A stretch of 64,000 bases of DNA from Symsagittifera roscoffensis (taxonomy: Eukaryota; Xenacoelomorpha; Acoela; Convolutidae), in NCBI RefSeq assembly GCF_963678635.1, contig NW_026971731.1:62001-126000 (forward strand), read 5' to 3'. The translations under genes and the position numbers were made by a program. Numbering within the stretch: position 1 is the stretch's first letter; each line of letters begins with the position of its first letter. Of this stretch, positions 46,611-58,640 are shown one piece after another. A model generated the notes under the pieces. The model searched no databases. It saw only the letters and a program-made list of their open reading frames with translations, and had not been told where the DNA came from.

Positions 46611-47338
46611 AACAGTCAATTGAGATACAATTTCACGGGAGTTCCGGAGACAGATCCGAGAGCTTGCTACAATCGAGCGAATTGGAGCCCAGCAGTGAAC
46701 CTGCAGCAACCACCACTGGGGACATCACATCTGATACTGGGAGACAGCTTGGTCGGAGTTCTGTCGAATTTGAGGACCTCGTGGGTTACCACGGTGATGG
46801 CCTTTGGAGGCGCGACAATAGCCCAGTTATATCGTATGGTGGAACTGATGATTCCAGGGAGGAGTCCCAATGTGATGATCCTGGTTGGGAAAATGACATC
46901 TCCAAGGCTTCAGATGAGCAGGAAGCGCTATGGGAATCATTGATGTTGTGCTTGTTTACAACCGCTTGGCAGAAATTCAATTGCGCGGTACTGACCGTTT
47001 GCACTGTGCCAATGAGCGCGAGGAGCTTGACAGCTGCAGGGAGAAGGCATAACGAAGGAGTCGTCAGGTGGAATAATATCTTGAGGAATCTCGCAAGCCG
47101 GAATGCCGGAAGAACGATCCTCATGGATATTGAACATGCGTTGAGAGCCATGGACCAGGCCAGACTGACCACGGACGGCATCCACTTCGATAGCATCGAA
47201 GGGCAGGCTTGGTTGAATCGAGTCTTCCAAGAGCGCTTGGACGAACTAGAGGCGGAACTCTTTGCTACAGGAATACTGAAGGAAGAAGGAACGACGAATG
47301 ACGCAGTGATTACGACCTTTGTGCCCCCTAACCTGTAA
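46611..47338 (+). pseudogene. ORF2 SGNH/GDSL hydrolase domain
   Basis: Block I: SHLILGDSLVGVL with the nucleophile Ser in GDS (about 46,722). Block II: VMAFGGATIAQL with Gly. Block III: VMILVGK, where one missing A at about 46,891 shifts the frame and destroys the GxN Asn that the host copy retains. Block V: TTDGIHFDSIEGQAW with the Asp-His pair (about 47,175). All four blocks of the SGNH family are thus visible in order, with about 155 residues from Ser to His, normal for the fold. Family members are esterases or acetylhydrolases; the substrate here is unknown. The rest of the frame ends at a TAA that replaces the GAA expected from the host copy. Confidence 0.8.
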
Positions 47339-50300
47339 ACACGCTTGGGGACGGCCCCGGCCGCCACGAATTATAGACAACAGAGTTCCAGCGAACCGGG
47401 TCAAAGGACAGAGGTGCAAGACCGATTGGGAGAAGCACCGTTGAGGAGAACCATTCATCCTCGAAGAAGACTAGGACCCGTTAACCCGATCGAGGAGGCA
47501 GCCATCACGTCTAGATCTGACACAAGATCGGAGACGACGAGTAACAGTAGAGAGGAGAGACGCCCGGGCAGAAGCTCTTCGATGTCGTCAAGAGCCATAC
47601 CCTCTCCCTGGTATGTATACAAAGATGAGTTAATGAAGCTGGATCTCCAGAGGGTGAGCTTCATCGAAGACGCAAGGAGGATGCTGAATGGAGCGAGACT
47701 GTCCGTTAGCAGGCGGTACTCGACAACAGGTGTAGACTGGCTGATAGCCGCCAGTATAAACTTCAGCTCTACAACGGCCTTGAGATTTGCTGATCTAGAG
47801 GGACTGCCCCCTAATAACACAATGGGACCGGTGAACGCGAGACCATTGCTAGATGTGAGTTTGAACCATGATGAAGGGAATTGAGAGGAAAGACCAGGAA
47901 GATTTCTGACAACGAGAGCGCCGATTGGACTACATGTAAAGATGTTCAGGCAAGTGACGGCACCCCCTGGTCATGTGAAAGAGAGAATATACCCGAAACT
48001 AGTGAATCAGAATGGTGATGTCCAAAGATACGGTGGATTGAAAGCAATAAAGAAAGATGAGACCATCTTCGCCGCCTATGACAAGGCAGAAATAAGGAAG
48101 GCCAAAATCATGATTGTGGCGAATTCAGAGTTCGTGCAAACTTCCAAGTCTCTGTTTTGGCCGGACGTCATAATGTTGGCAGCGGTCGATCTGGACCTAC
48201 TACAGGCAGTGTCCATGGCTATAGGGGTACAAAGGCAGACGGACATGAACCCAATCACGATCGTGTTTGCTGCCGTCAATGACCATCTACACAGTAGAGG
48301 TTCTCTGAGCAGACTCAGAGATCCTACAACGGCAGAGAATGCAGTATGGCCAGCAATAAAGGACATCCTTGATTCGATGGGTGAGGTGGTGGATGCAACG
48401 AAAGAAGCGGCGTTCAATAAGATAACACCGAAAAAAGTATTCGCGTTGTCTCCGGGGTAATATTGTCTCCCGGATGGACTGAAGTTCGTGTATGCGATTG
48501 TGACCTTGCTGTCGGAAAGAAAATATAATGTGATCATATCAGCCCCAAATCGCATGATAGAGATGGAGAACCTGAGGCCACTCAGGGCTGAACTACCTGC
48601 AGTGTGGTCAGATATCTCGAACGCGATGAAAGGATTCAAGGACCATGCGCTGCACATGTTAGTTTTGGATGAAGTGCTGGGATTGGAACTGTCCAATTTC
48701 AGTCGACAGCTCAAATTGAAGCCGGGGATAGACGATGACCATCGCGTAATCGTATCGATGTCGAACGATTTATGGTTCCGAGCAATGGAAAAAACAGGGG
48801 AAAGCGCGAAAAGGAAAAATTCACTAGAGACGAGAGCTCAATTGGAAGCGATGGTTTTGAGAACGAAGCCGGAAGCCAACCAGTGGCTACACCTGAATCC
48901 TAGAGTAGCGGCATGGGGTGCAGATGCTTCTGAGCAAGGCCCTGTGATGATCACGAAGATCCATGCCTACCTGTTGAAGGAGGTGAATCTGGCGGAAAAT
49001 GCCGAAGAAAAGACCGCTGAATTCACAAACAGAATGTGTCAAATTACCCCGGAAACCTTCTGAACCCAGGAACTGAAGGGACAGGAAGGCTTTGAAAGGA
49101 CAGACAGCATGCTGGAAGGTTTGGGAGCCGGATGGACCGCGTCCTTCTTGGCAAAAGTCTACCCGAAAGTTTCTCATTACTTGATCAAGGAATTCCTCCA
49201 AGCAGTAGTGGAAGTGTCAATAGTGGAACTAATAGCCTTGTTCGTGACGTTTGGAGCACAGAGTTTTGTGAAGGGGCCGGTGATGCTGCTCACCGAAGGG
49301 ATCCAGAACTTGCGGCTAGATGGACTTCTGACATTGATTGCGATCACCCACGGAAACTTGGGAGGTTTGATGAGATTGACACGTTGCCCAGAGCAGATGA
49401 AAGAGAGAGTGAGGAATTTGGATCTGAAGAAGTCCACGGACTCGTGGAATAAGATGAGAGACTTAAGACACACTCTTATCCAATATCTCTGACAAAAAAA
49501 TCGCTTTGGAACGGGAGAGGATGAGACGATTGAGAAATAAGAGGATGTCAGACGATATGTTGGAGGCATGCCCCTGCTAACCGATCTGAGCTTAGCCATG
49601 AGAACCGATCCCTTGGCGCTGATCAGAGGGGTCACGGAGTTCGTGACAGTGATCTATGGACCAGCGGTCACGTTCGCGTTCCCTGACGTTAAAGTGGAAG
49701 CGTATAGGAGGTCTATGCTGCACCTGAACCTCATATCAGCGGTGGACGGAAGTGCACTGAACTGGTGTGAGCAGCGCACGTTGCGGGAACTCATGAGTGA
49801 AGATATGTTATTTGCGAAAATATCAGAACCAGAGATGACAGTAATCAATTTTGACGATCACTTCCGTGATCGCATGGGAGAAGTAGAGAGAGGACACGTC
49901 GAAGTGTTCCCGAAGCTTTGGAATCTGTGGTCCTATGATAAAACGAATGATGAAATAACCAGAGTGTCTCGTCTCACTGCAGCATATCATGAAGTGAGAG
50001 AAGGAACGAAGGACTGGGGTGATTACGAGAAGCTGCCGGAAACAATCCCTAAATTCCCTCTGATAGGAAGGATGTTACTCAGAGCAGTCTCCGTGGTACA
50101 AACTCCTAGATTGAGAGCATTCGAAACCAATTAAAGGAGAGTAGGGAATTTTGAGGCAACGATGGTCACATCTTTTGTGGGAAGAAATGCCGCTGTGTTA
50201 CAGTACACACGATTTGCCTATACGGATCAAGCGACGAGAAGGCGATTAAGCAACGGCGCGACTCCCAAGCCTGGAAGATTTGACGAAGAATGGGCGGGAC

Positions 50301-50880
50301 TAGGCTTGGCGCCTATGAAAATAAGAGGCAGGACCGAGCTGCCTGAGGCCTCTTTGATCCTGACTTGTGTAAAATCGGAGATGAAAGTAGTAGGAACGCT
50401 GCAAACGAGAACTTTCTTAGCACCCTTCGGCCGCGGAGAAATCAAAGTGGTCCATGGAGAGGAGGAAGATAGATCGGCCGGTACATTGCTCATACTGAGA
50501 TTCCCGGAAGAAGCCGACAATGATGAAAAAGGACCGTCGAGCTCGAACAAGGATAAGTCAGAAGTAGATGACGGACGAGAGGACGGATAGGGAGGAAGCC
50601 GTCAAACCGAAGAACCCATGCAACAAGATCAAGCTGGTGGGGAAGACTACAGGGCATCGACAGGAGGAACACCCAGCCTGGATTTCAATATCTTCAGTGA
50701 TCTTGAGATCAATGCAGATACGTTGGAAACGACAGAGCCAGCGGATGAAGGCATCTCGACACTGGAGCCTCCGTCAGCTTTCATGGAAATGAAACGGAAT
50801 TTGCCGGAGAGCAGCTCTCCTGGCAATTCAAGAAATAACAAAGCATCCTCATGGAATCGCCCAGGAGGAGAAGATTAGAG
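47339..50880 (+). pseudogene. ORF2 central region, unknown, single frame with isolated stops
   Basis: A single reading frame continues from about 46,900 to 50,880 with only about eight stops in 1,330 codons and no frameshift (stops near 47,338, 47,884, 48,460, 49,063, 49,492, 49,540, 50,134 and 50,590). At 49,063 the host copy has Trp where this copy has TGA. Blocks shared with the host copy include GGLKAIKKDETIFAAYDKAE, RAELPAVWSDISNAM, LLTLIAITHGNLGGLM, NFDDHFRDRMGEVERG and LASEVKS-type charged stretches. It is helix-rich with no membrane segment or metal motif. I do not recognise the fold; a viral-type structural or replication protein is conceivable. Confidence 0.65.
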
Positions 50881-51703
50881 GGCTCAGCTAGAGTACCTGT
50901 CTTGGGAATATTGCCCAAAGAGGAGTGGGAAGTTCATCACCGAGACCATGAGAGTAGGACGGGATGCAAATTGGACAGAGTGGCGTTCTTGGAAGAGGTC
51001 TGGACAGTAGTTCAGAGCTATGGGACCCAGTCCATCCTCAAAACAGGTCTCAACCGACCATTGATGCGGGAAGTCCTTGATAAGTTTGACGAGTGTGAAG
51101 GGAGATTGAGTGAGTTGTTGATCGATTCGGCCACTGACCAAAGTGAAGCGAACTCTCCCATCAAGATGACGCCGCAGGACAACAAAGGAGGTGGTGTATC
51201 TGTCAAGAACCAGGAAAGGGACGATGCGATCGAAGTTGGTGATTGATAAGATCAATGAAATGAAAATGAAGTTAGGCAGCAGAGTGATGCCGAGAAGAGT
51301 AGGAAAGACGAAAGTGGATTCAGAGATATCGGTGAAAGTTGCGAATTCAGCAAAGCGAAAGCGAGTTGAAGAGATCATGGATTTGGGACAAGGTGACTAT
51401 CAATTGTCTGACACGGATAAGATGCTGACTGATATAACGATGGTGCCACCCATTCTCATGGCGGGGATAAAGTCAACAGGCTATAAATCCAGAAGGAGTG
51501 ACCGCACTCTGACTGGAGCAACCTTAGAAATGGAGATACTCAGCCAATGTGGAGAGAGCACAAGGAGGGACTTTAAGCCATCTCCCATGAATCACGGAAA
51601 GGGAAGTGTCGCAGGACAACTAGTGCCAGTGGAATATAACCGACTGACAGTGTCGGGGTTGTGTCGATACATGAACCCACCGGTGGATACATGGAGCTGT
51701 TAG
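50851..51703 (+). pseudogene. ORF2 continuation with basic/NLS-like segment
   Basis: Two frames cover this piece. The first contains RRRRLEGSARVPVLGILPKE and then a diverged stretch; the second, from 51,191, contains AKRKRVEEIMDLGQGD, a good monopartite nuclear-localisation candidate, and TMVPPILMAGIKSTGYKS. The host units show the same order (RRRRIEG, then AKRKRVEEVMDLGKGD). About 250 bp between the two frames here are absent from the host copies, or lost there. No family recognised. Confidence 0.5.
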
Positions 51704-53820
51704 AATACCGAAACTCGGCTAGAGGGTATTTGATGGCTTTAGAAGACAAGGGTGCCAAGGATGGTTATCTGGAGATAATGCTGCAAGGCACCACCCTCAA
51801 GCAAAAGGCGTACGGGACCTTAGCGTCGTCTGAGATACAGGCAGAAACGATAGAGCAGTTGGTGAGCCTTCCATGGAAAGCAGTAGTATTACGGTACTTC
51901 GAAGAAGAAATGAGGACTGCGCCGAAAATACATGCTCTCATGGCAGTACCTTACGTAAGGACAGAGTTACAATTGAGGTTTGCCTGGTGCCTGATGGGAC
52001 TGACTCGCGAAGAGTACGATTCGGAAGAAAGGAAGAGATCAAAGGGAGAAAAGGGTTTCCTTATGACAAATCTGAGGGATCTGATGATCCAAGAGGGAGA
52101 AGCAATAGCGTTTGCGAAAAGGAGAGACGCTCTCTGTTTCATTCGATTCATGATAGAACAGATCTCAGTACCAGCATTGAACACCTGTGTCAAGATGCTG
52201 AGGGAGGGCGATGCGCGAGCGAAAGTCTTACTCTTGCTAGAACTGCTGGATATACATCAAGGCAAACCGATGAGGGTGAACATGAAAGAACCCGAGGAGT
52301 TAGCGCCCATGAGAAAGATAGACGAAATCAGGAGATTCTCAAACAAGGAGCTGAGACTCACTAAAGAATCTATGGGGGCATTGCCGAAGTCCAGTGAATA
52401 CTGTGGACCAATTAAGAAGAAGTCGTACAGCTACGTATCCGGAGCTCCTGAAAGAAGACATACGCGATTGCTTCTTCGATTACGAACAGGCAGTGTTGCT
52501 AAGATTCTGGATGTCGAGAATTGTGACGATTAAGAGCACTACCAATCCTCAGAATAAATTGGGATTGATCTTGGAAGAAGAGGTGACTGCACCTTCCGTA
52601 CCAAAATCCGCAAAAAAGTGGAGTTTGGGTTGGGATTCTCAGATGAATTGCTGAGGACGAGCTTGATGGTGGTGTGGGAATTGATGAGGCCATCATGGTG
52701 TCCTAGTCCCAACGCTGACTCGATATTAAGGGCGACACAAGACGTGCAGAGGGAACTGAATGCAGACTGTAACCTGCGTGACCTTAACATCATATATAAT
52801 GTGATGACAACGGCCTCTAGGAGCAACGGGGAAGATAAAGTGGAGTTGCCTGGCTGGGGACCAGAAGACTGGGTTAAACCTGGTAGCTGTCTGGCGGAAG
52901 TCTGCGAACTGGAGGGTCACGTTTGTGGAGGTCTGGACTGTGTGGAGACCTTAGAGAAACAACACAAGCAATTGATGGCGGTATTGTTCGGAAACGTCGT
53001 GATGAAAGCAAGGACAGAAACGGAACTGATAGCAGATTGCCATGGAGGAACCGAGGTGATTCTAGTGACTGCACTAGGATTCTACAACATGTTTGGTTCT
53101 TTAGAGTCACTATTGAATCTAGAACAGAAACATGAGATGGTCAAAGCCATCAGTGTAGAAGTGTTCCCAGGAGTTCTGCAGACTGAGCAGAAATACATAG
53201 GAAAATGGAGGGAAGCAATCGAGACGGAAATGAACATTAGACACAGTGAGACTTATTGTAGACCATCAGGAGCACGATATTTGGTGGGTTCAACATTGGC
53301 TCCAATGTGCAAGAGCAGATACCCTGTACACTTCGTAGCAGGAATGGATGTAAAAAGTACGAGAACGATCGTGGATCAAGCCTACTCAGTGCCAAAATGT
53401 GTGAGACTAACAAGAAAGTCTGAAAAATCTTATGAGTTGCTATGCATGAGTTGCTATGCTATGATGTTCTCAACAGTTCCAGCGAGAACCAAGGAAGAGT
53501 TGGAATCGATACTGGGAAAGAAGTTTATGGGATACGTGAGCGGGAACTTCAGTGACTTTGAGAGACAGAAACAGAGAGGATCAACTGTTACAGATTACAA
53601 TACAGTAGACGAAAATGATGAAGTCCACCGAGTGATGATGGAAGTGGAACCATTACTGGAAGCTTCGGGAAAACGTAATTGGAGGAGCATCATGTTGACA
53701 CATGATGAGTTTCCTTGTCACTGCTTGCTGCAGACTTGGTGTTATCCCAAGCGTAGTAATCTTATGTTGATCTGGGACTCTGGAGAGCTGCTCTCCATGG
53801 GTTTACCAGACTCATCATAA
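51661..53820 (+). pseudogene. ORF2 C-terminal region, helical then cysteine-rich
   Basis: Frame one (51,661-52,533) is helical (GTTLKQKAYGTLASSEI; RTELQLRFAWCLMGLTREEY). A slip near 52,445 and another near 52,617 lead to a long open frame, 52,618-53,820 (400 aa). It contains ELPGWGPEDWVKPGSCL followed by a Cys/Gly cluster (EVCELEGHVCGGLDC), ADCHGGTEVILV, and a second Cys group (CMSCYAMM). The cysteine clusters suggest metal binding or disulfides. The region 52,070-52,810 is missing from both host-copy units. The product is unrecognised. Confidence 0.55.
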
Positions 53821-54413
53821 TCCATAACAATAGTGATAGTGGGAGTTATGATGGTAATACGATGGCTGGAGGCTCATGTGAGGGAAAACAATAGACATGA
53901 AGCGCCAACGAGAGAACAGTTGCATAATTGGATTGTCTAAAAGATTTAGATCTTTTTGAGACAATGTGCAAAATCCTAAACATTCCGATGGAAGTGAAGA
54001 AGATATGGGCAAGAAAACGATTGATGCCATGGTTCAGAGCTAACATGACTGCATGGTTATTTGAATACGCTAAGAAGCATATGTTGAAGCACGGCAGAGT
54101 GTACAGTGGATATCAGCTGGACATTGGAGCGGGAGCCTTCAAGCGAGCTTTCGGGACTCATCGGAATGCAGTGACCACCGCAGTGAAAAGAATTTCCAGG
54201 ACTAGTGAACGTAGTGGAAAGGAGAAGGCGGAGATGTTGAAGGAACATTTGGAGAGAATTGTGACGTTGTGTCTCCACAGCAGCTTCTGCAGGAACAGAG
54301 AATCTAACGTGGATTCCCTACCTTGTTGCAAACAGAGGGTAGAAGAGCAGAAGTGTTGGAGGACTGCTTCCAACATCGTCAGGATAGCTAACGATGTGTT
54401 GCAGGACACATAG
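53821..54413 (+). pseudogene. ORF2 extreme C-terminus
   Basis: After the TAA at 53,820 the same frame continues with a hydrophobic stretch (SITIVIVGVMMVIRW) and REQLHNWIV, then shifts to the frame of 53,928-54,413 (KDLDLFETMCKILNIP; WFRANMTAWLFEYAKKH; final CCKQRVEEQKCW). A membrane-spanning or buried helix is possible at the start. Continuity argues that this is the end of ORF2 rather than a separate gene, though a short ORF3 remains an alternative. Confidence 0.45.
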
Positions 54414-55278
54414 ACTGAAAGTGCAGAGTCAGTATCACAGGAGGAGGAGATGGAACATTGGCAAATGGTCGAGAAAACAAGAAGCAAGGAGTAAGAGAAT
54501 TAGAAGAATTTAGAAGTTTTAGAATTTCTAAACGACGAAAAAGAAGAAAACAAAGGAGTGATGAAGAAAAGTTAAAAATGAAGAATTGTTTTATGTGTGT
54601 GAAAAACTCAAGTGAGAAACCAAACAACCAAGTTGTAATTGAAAACTGAAACATTTAGTTGAGTTTTGAACATTGGAGATTTTGTTGCATTTATAAATTT
54701 GCATTTTGATTTTTAGCGAAGTGGCTTTAGAGACACTTATTATTTATTTAGAAAGGCTTAAGAGGAAAGTATATATAAATATTCCAGCCTGCATGATTGT
54801 TTTTAATCACTTAGGACGATTGATCACTTTGTGGTGACATGAAAGACTTGAGTAATTTCTTGGAGAGGGAGATTGTTGCATTGTTTTTTCTAACCACAGA
54901 GTTTCTTAGTTTTAATATTCAGGGCAATAAACAAGCAAGATTTCCGAAGGGAAGGAGCATAGTGGGATAATTTTAGCTTGTTGGTTGGCAGGACTGTCCT
55001 GCAAACCAACATTTTTTAAATCCAAGAGAAAAAGTTTTTAATCAGGACATTGACATTGGAAGTCAGAAAAGACGTTTTTATCTTGGGTCAAATCCTTAGT
55101 GTGCAGATTAATGAAAGAATTTGAAGGCTATATTGATGTAGTATGATGCCATTTGTGTCGCTGTGACGCGGATAAAAGTAATTTCGTGCATTTTGTAAAC
55201 TCTGTTCGATGACACTGTGCCGATTATACGAACATTGCGAGATTCAATGAGGACATTGACCGGACTGTCCAGGGAGTA
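54414..55278 (+). other. 3' UTR of nested element
   Basis: Noncoding, AT-rich. It ends in a short purine tract AGGGAGTA just before an LTR start, a plausible polypurine primer. Positions 54,481 onward are repeated from 55,834. The small ORF at 54,458-54,649 is Lys/Arg-rich and unsupported. Confidence 0.6.
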
Positions 55279-56631
55279 TGTGACATTCGACCATAATGGC
55301 CAAAATGCAATCTCTGCAGATATCGAATCTTTAGCAGCGAGCCTTCCGAGTTGGTGATTTGGAAAGATTAAGAGCGTTATTCGAACAATAAAACAAAACG
55401 TGAAGGTTGAAGGATTCGGAAATTCAAAATTTTTAAATTTTCGAAGTGATTACGTAACATTTCTGAGAAACGTCAGAAACGGCCATTTTGGCTAAAACGA
55501 GAAAGAAAAACACAACAACATTAGCTGCGCTGACGACAACTACGAAAATCGTGATTGAAAAACAACAGCAGATTGCAAGAATAGCAGAGAGCGTTCCGAG
55601 TTGCAACTATTGTGCCGCTACAATAGTTGCAAGGCCGTTGCGAACAACGGTGAAGGGTGGAAGATAGCCTTCCGGATTACGAAGAAATCAAGATTAACGA
55701 GCTTGATTCAGTGGATTCAAGAATCCGGAAGGGTTTCGGAACTGAGACTTTTGTCCTTTTATATAAACTTTTAGCTTCCTGTCATGTCCTGACTTGAATT
55801 TAATTAATATCTGGATTCATTTTGCTAGGATGAGAAGCAAGGAGAAAGAGAATTAGAAGAATTTAGAAGTTTTAGAACTTCTAAACGACGAAAAAGAAGA
55901 AAACAAAGGAGTGATGAGGAAAAGTTAAAATTGAAGAATTGTTTTATGTGTGTGAAAAACTCAAGTGAGAAACCAAACAACCAAGTTGTAATTGAAAACT
56001 GAAACATTTAGTTGAGTTTTGAACATTGGAGAGTTTGTTGCATTTATAAATTTGCATTTTGATTTTTAGCGAAGTGGCTTTAGAGACACTTATTATTTAT
56101 TTAGAAAGGCTTAAGAGGAAAGTATATATAAATATTCCAGCCTGCATGATTGTTTTAAATCACTTAGGACGATTGATCACTTTGTGGTGACATGAAAGAC
56201 TTGAGTAATTTCTTGGAGAGGGAGATTGTTGCATTGTTTTTTCTAACCACAGAGTTTCTTAGTTTTAATATTCAGGACAATAAACAAGCAAGATTTCCGA
56301 AGGGAAGGAGCATAGTAGGATAAGTTTAGCTTGTTGGTTGGCAGGACTGTCCTGCAAACCAACATTTTTTAAATCCAAGAGAAAAAGTTTTCAATCAGGA
56401 CATTGACATTGGAAGTCAGAAAAGACGTTTTTATCTTGGGTCAAATCCTTAGTGTGCAGATTAATGAAAGAATTTGAAGGCTATATTGATGTAGTATGAA
56501 GCCATTTGTGTCGCTGTGACGCGGATAAAAGTAATTTCGTGCAATTTGTAAATTCTGTTCGATGACACTGTGCCGATTATACGAACATTGCGAGATTCAA
56601 TGAGGACATTGACCGGACTGTCCGGGGAGTA
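54481..56631 (+). repeat. 1,353-bp tandem duplication of 3' UTR plus LTR start
   Basis: Offset is exactly 1,353 bp: GAAGCAAGGAG at 54,481 and 55,834, and TGTGACATTCG at 55,279 and 56,632. The crossover used the 11-bp match between UTR and LTR. 55,839-56,631 is therefore a second copy of the UTR. Confidence 0.9.
55279..55838 (+). repeat. Partial LTR inside the 3' end of the nested element
   Basis: Begins TGTGACATTCG and matches 39,488-40,047, including the 13-bp hairpin. It breaks off at GAAGCAAGGAG, where the sequence returns to UTR position 54,481. Confidence 0.85.
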
Positions 56632-57182
56632 TGTGACATTCGACCAGAATGGCCAAAATGCAATCTCTGCAAATATCGAATCTTTAGCAGCGAGCCTTCC
56701 GAGTTGGTGATTTGGAAAGATTAAGAGCGTTTTGTCCTTTTATATAAACTTTTAGCTTCCTGTCATGTCCTGACTTGAATTTAATTAATATCTGGATTCA
56801 TTTTGCTAGGATGAGAAGCTAGGAGTTAGGGGGAAAGGGTTGATCCATCTTCGATGGAGATGATGATTTTGCTATCGAACAAAAACAATAATAACTCAAT
56901 AAATTGTAGGAGCCCTGTTTTTAGGAGTGACCTCGCGGTCTGGGGATACTGAGACCCAGCCATGAGCGCACTATTTCTGCATGTAATTAAGTTAATTTGA
57001 GCGTTCTGGTCGAAGCCGGAGAACAGTAACGTTTTTGTCGACCCGATGTTAGAGAGACCACCGAAAGTACTGGCTTGGTAGAGACGGTGAAAAGCATGCA
57101 AAACTCTGTTTAGACGTTAGCCAGTTGTCTTAGGACTTAGTTTTGTTTTCCGTCGATATGTATCTTCCGGGCGAATGTTACA
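56632..57182 (+). repeat. 3' LTR of nested element, 362-bp deletion
   Basis: 551 bp, ends CGAATGTTACA. It lacks the part corresponding to about 39,588-39,950 of the 5' LTR, including the hairpin, but keeps the TATA box and AATAAA. It is preceded by GGGGAGTA, a short polypurine tract. Confidence 0.9.
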
Positions 57183-57185
57183 AGC
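57183..57185. other. Target-site duplication, right copy (AGC)
   Basis: Pairs with 39,485-39,487 across the nested element. Confidence 0.75.
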
Positions 57186-57880
57186 CTGAGCCATCAATCT
57201 TTGAAAAGTGGCCGTTGCGTTGCACAATCCGAAGGGCATTCTCTTCCACTGGTACAACCCCAATTCACACGCGAATTCGGTCTTATCTCTATCCTTCTTC
57301 CGCAGAGGGACCTGCCAAGTCCAATGTGGTGAAGAACTTTGCATCACCAAGTTCAGAGAGGCTCTCATCTGTTCGCGATATCTGGTACGCATCTTTTATT
57401 TTCACCGCGTTCGAGTAGCGAAAGTCGCAACAAAACCTAAGCTGCCCCCTTTCTTTTTCGCCATTACCACCCCGCAAGCCCACGGCAATTTCGAGGGTTC
57501 TATCATGTCGTATTCGATCAATATTTCGATGTCCGCTTGGCACGCTTCCGACTCATGTGGCGTCATTCGTCTCTATGGGGAACGGCGCCTTCTTCAAGTT
57601 CGATTTCGTGTTCGACGAAGTTACAGCAACCGATGTCCGCCTTATGTTTTGAAAATACATCTGCGTTCCGATTTAAAACGTCCCGCAGTAATTCGAAATC
57701 TCCCTCGCCTATTTTCCCTTTTAAGTGTTCTTTCTCTGAAAAACCGGTTTGTCAGATTCTACTTCATATGACGAGGAGCGTTATGGAAAATTCGATCAGC
57801 TCTATAAGCCGTCGTCCGTTTCGGACTTCATTGAAAGCAACTTATGGATAGATTTTAGTTCATTAATCCTTTTAAAAATT
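57183..57880 (-). pseudogene. Reverse transcriptase first half, host copy
   Basis: Ends abruptly at MAQA next to the nested LTR. Upstream motifs: RGQLRFCCDFRYSN (RT motif 1), AYQISRTDESLSELG, FFTTLDLA (start of the palm with the first Asp), KTEFACELGLYQWKRM and PFGLCNATATFQRLM (the PFGL motif). It continues at 39,487 on the other side of the insertion. A small deletion after LDLA and frame slips are present. Confidence 0.85.
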
Positions 57881-57942
57881 GTATCTTTATTGTCATGATA
57901 AGCCCAGTCTTTCACACTATATTTCTTCAAGTTTTGTGTTCT

Positions 57943-58640
57943 TCATAGCCGGTCCTCATCGGCAAAGCGTAACCAAAATTCTTTCCATGCTGGATTGAAA
58001 CTGTGGTTCAATAACACACAGACAAACAGCCCGTTTCGAGTTACCGAGAAACTCCGGCCTAAAATTACCGAAATTTGACTATTTGGATTCGGCACCAAAC
58101 ATACCTGTTTACTATCACTTAACGAATTTAAATTCCTCATTCTAAAAATTGCCACCACAGCCTGCCCCGGCTGTAGTTTTACTTTTGTATCTAAAAAGTT
58201 TGGTACCTCGTTTTCGTCTGTTATTATTCTATTAATTTGTTTCTTAACATACTTCCGATCCGCGTTTATAATCCCTAATAGACCGTTGTTCAAGTCAATA
58301 ATCACGTCAAAACTCCTGACAAAATCTCTGCCCAAGATGAATTGGGCGGCGTCGTCCAAATTCTCTACTACCAGGAATTTCATCCAAAACTCCCGTCCTC
58401 TCATGTGAAGAACCAATATCGGTGTTCTTCCGGCCACGTAAATCGCTCCTCGGTTGGCTGCGGCCAGTCGGAGATTAGTCGGAGTTAGATCCTCCCTCGT
58501 GAAGCCCACTCTTTCCCAAATTTTATCTGCATCACACTCACTACCGCTCCTGTGTCCAGAAGCCCTATGACTCCGATTTTCTTTCCATTGGCGTCGAGCA
58601 GATGTGCAGTCACATCTGCTCCGTATCCAATGTGTAGTGC
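57943..58640 (-). pseudogene. Retroviral-type aspartic protease, host copy
   Basis: The catalytic motif GLLDTGAVVSV lies at about 58,535-58,570 on the minus strand. The long frame 57,943-58,509 continues with AAANRGAIYVAGRTPILVL and FILGRDFVRSFDVIIDL, the conserved ILGRDF strand of retropepsins. It would cut the gag-pol polyprotein. The segment from DTGA to the long frame needs one frame change. A C-terminal segment (KLQPGQAVVAIFRMRN) links to RT. Confidence 0.8.

Larger units (their letters stand above)
39488..57182 (+). mobile_element. Nested giant retrotransposon of the same family, pol-deleted
   Basis: A 17.7-kb insertion in the RT gene of the host copy, in opposite orientation. Ends TGTGACATTCG and CGAATGTTACA form a near-perfect terminal inversion. 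Contents: 5' LTR, 2.85-kb leader, start of gag fused to the post-integrase region (pol lost), macro domain, ORF2, 3' UTR, then a partial LTR, a repeated UTR and a shortened 3' LTR. Adding the lost pol (about 7.3 kb, measured on the host copy) and undoing the 3' duplication gives a parental length near 24 kb. Confidence 0.9.

Noticed and set aside
46051-54278. Minus-strand ORFs over the nested ORF2
   Set aside because: Shadows of the plus-strand gene; they lack any conserved motif.
53928-54413. A separate third ORF of the giant element
   Set aside because: The preceding frame continues past the ORF2 stop with sensible peptide and joins it after one slip, so it is more likely the end of ORF2.
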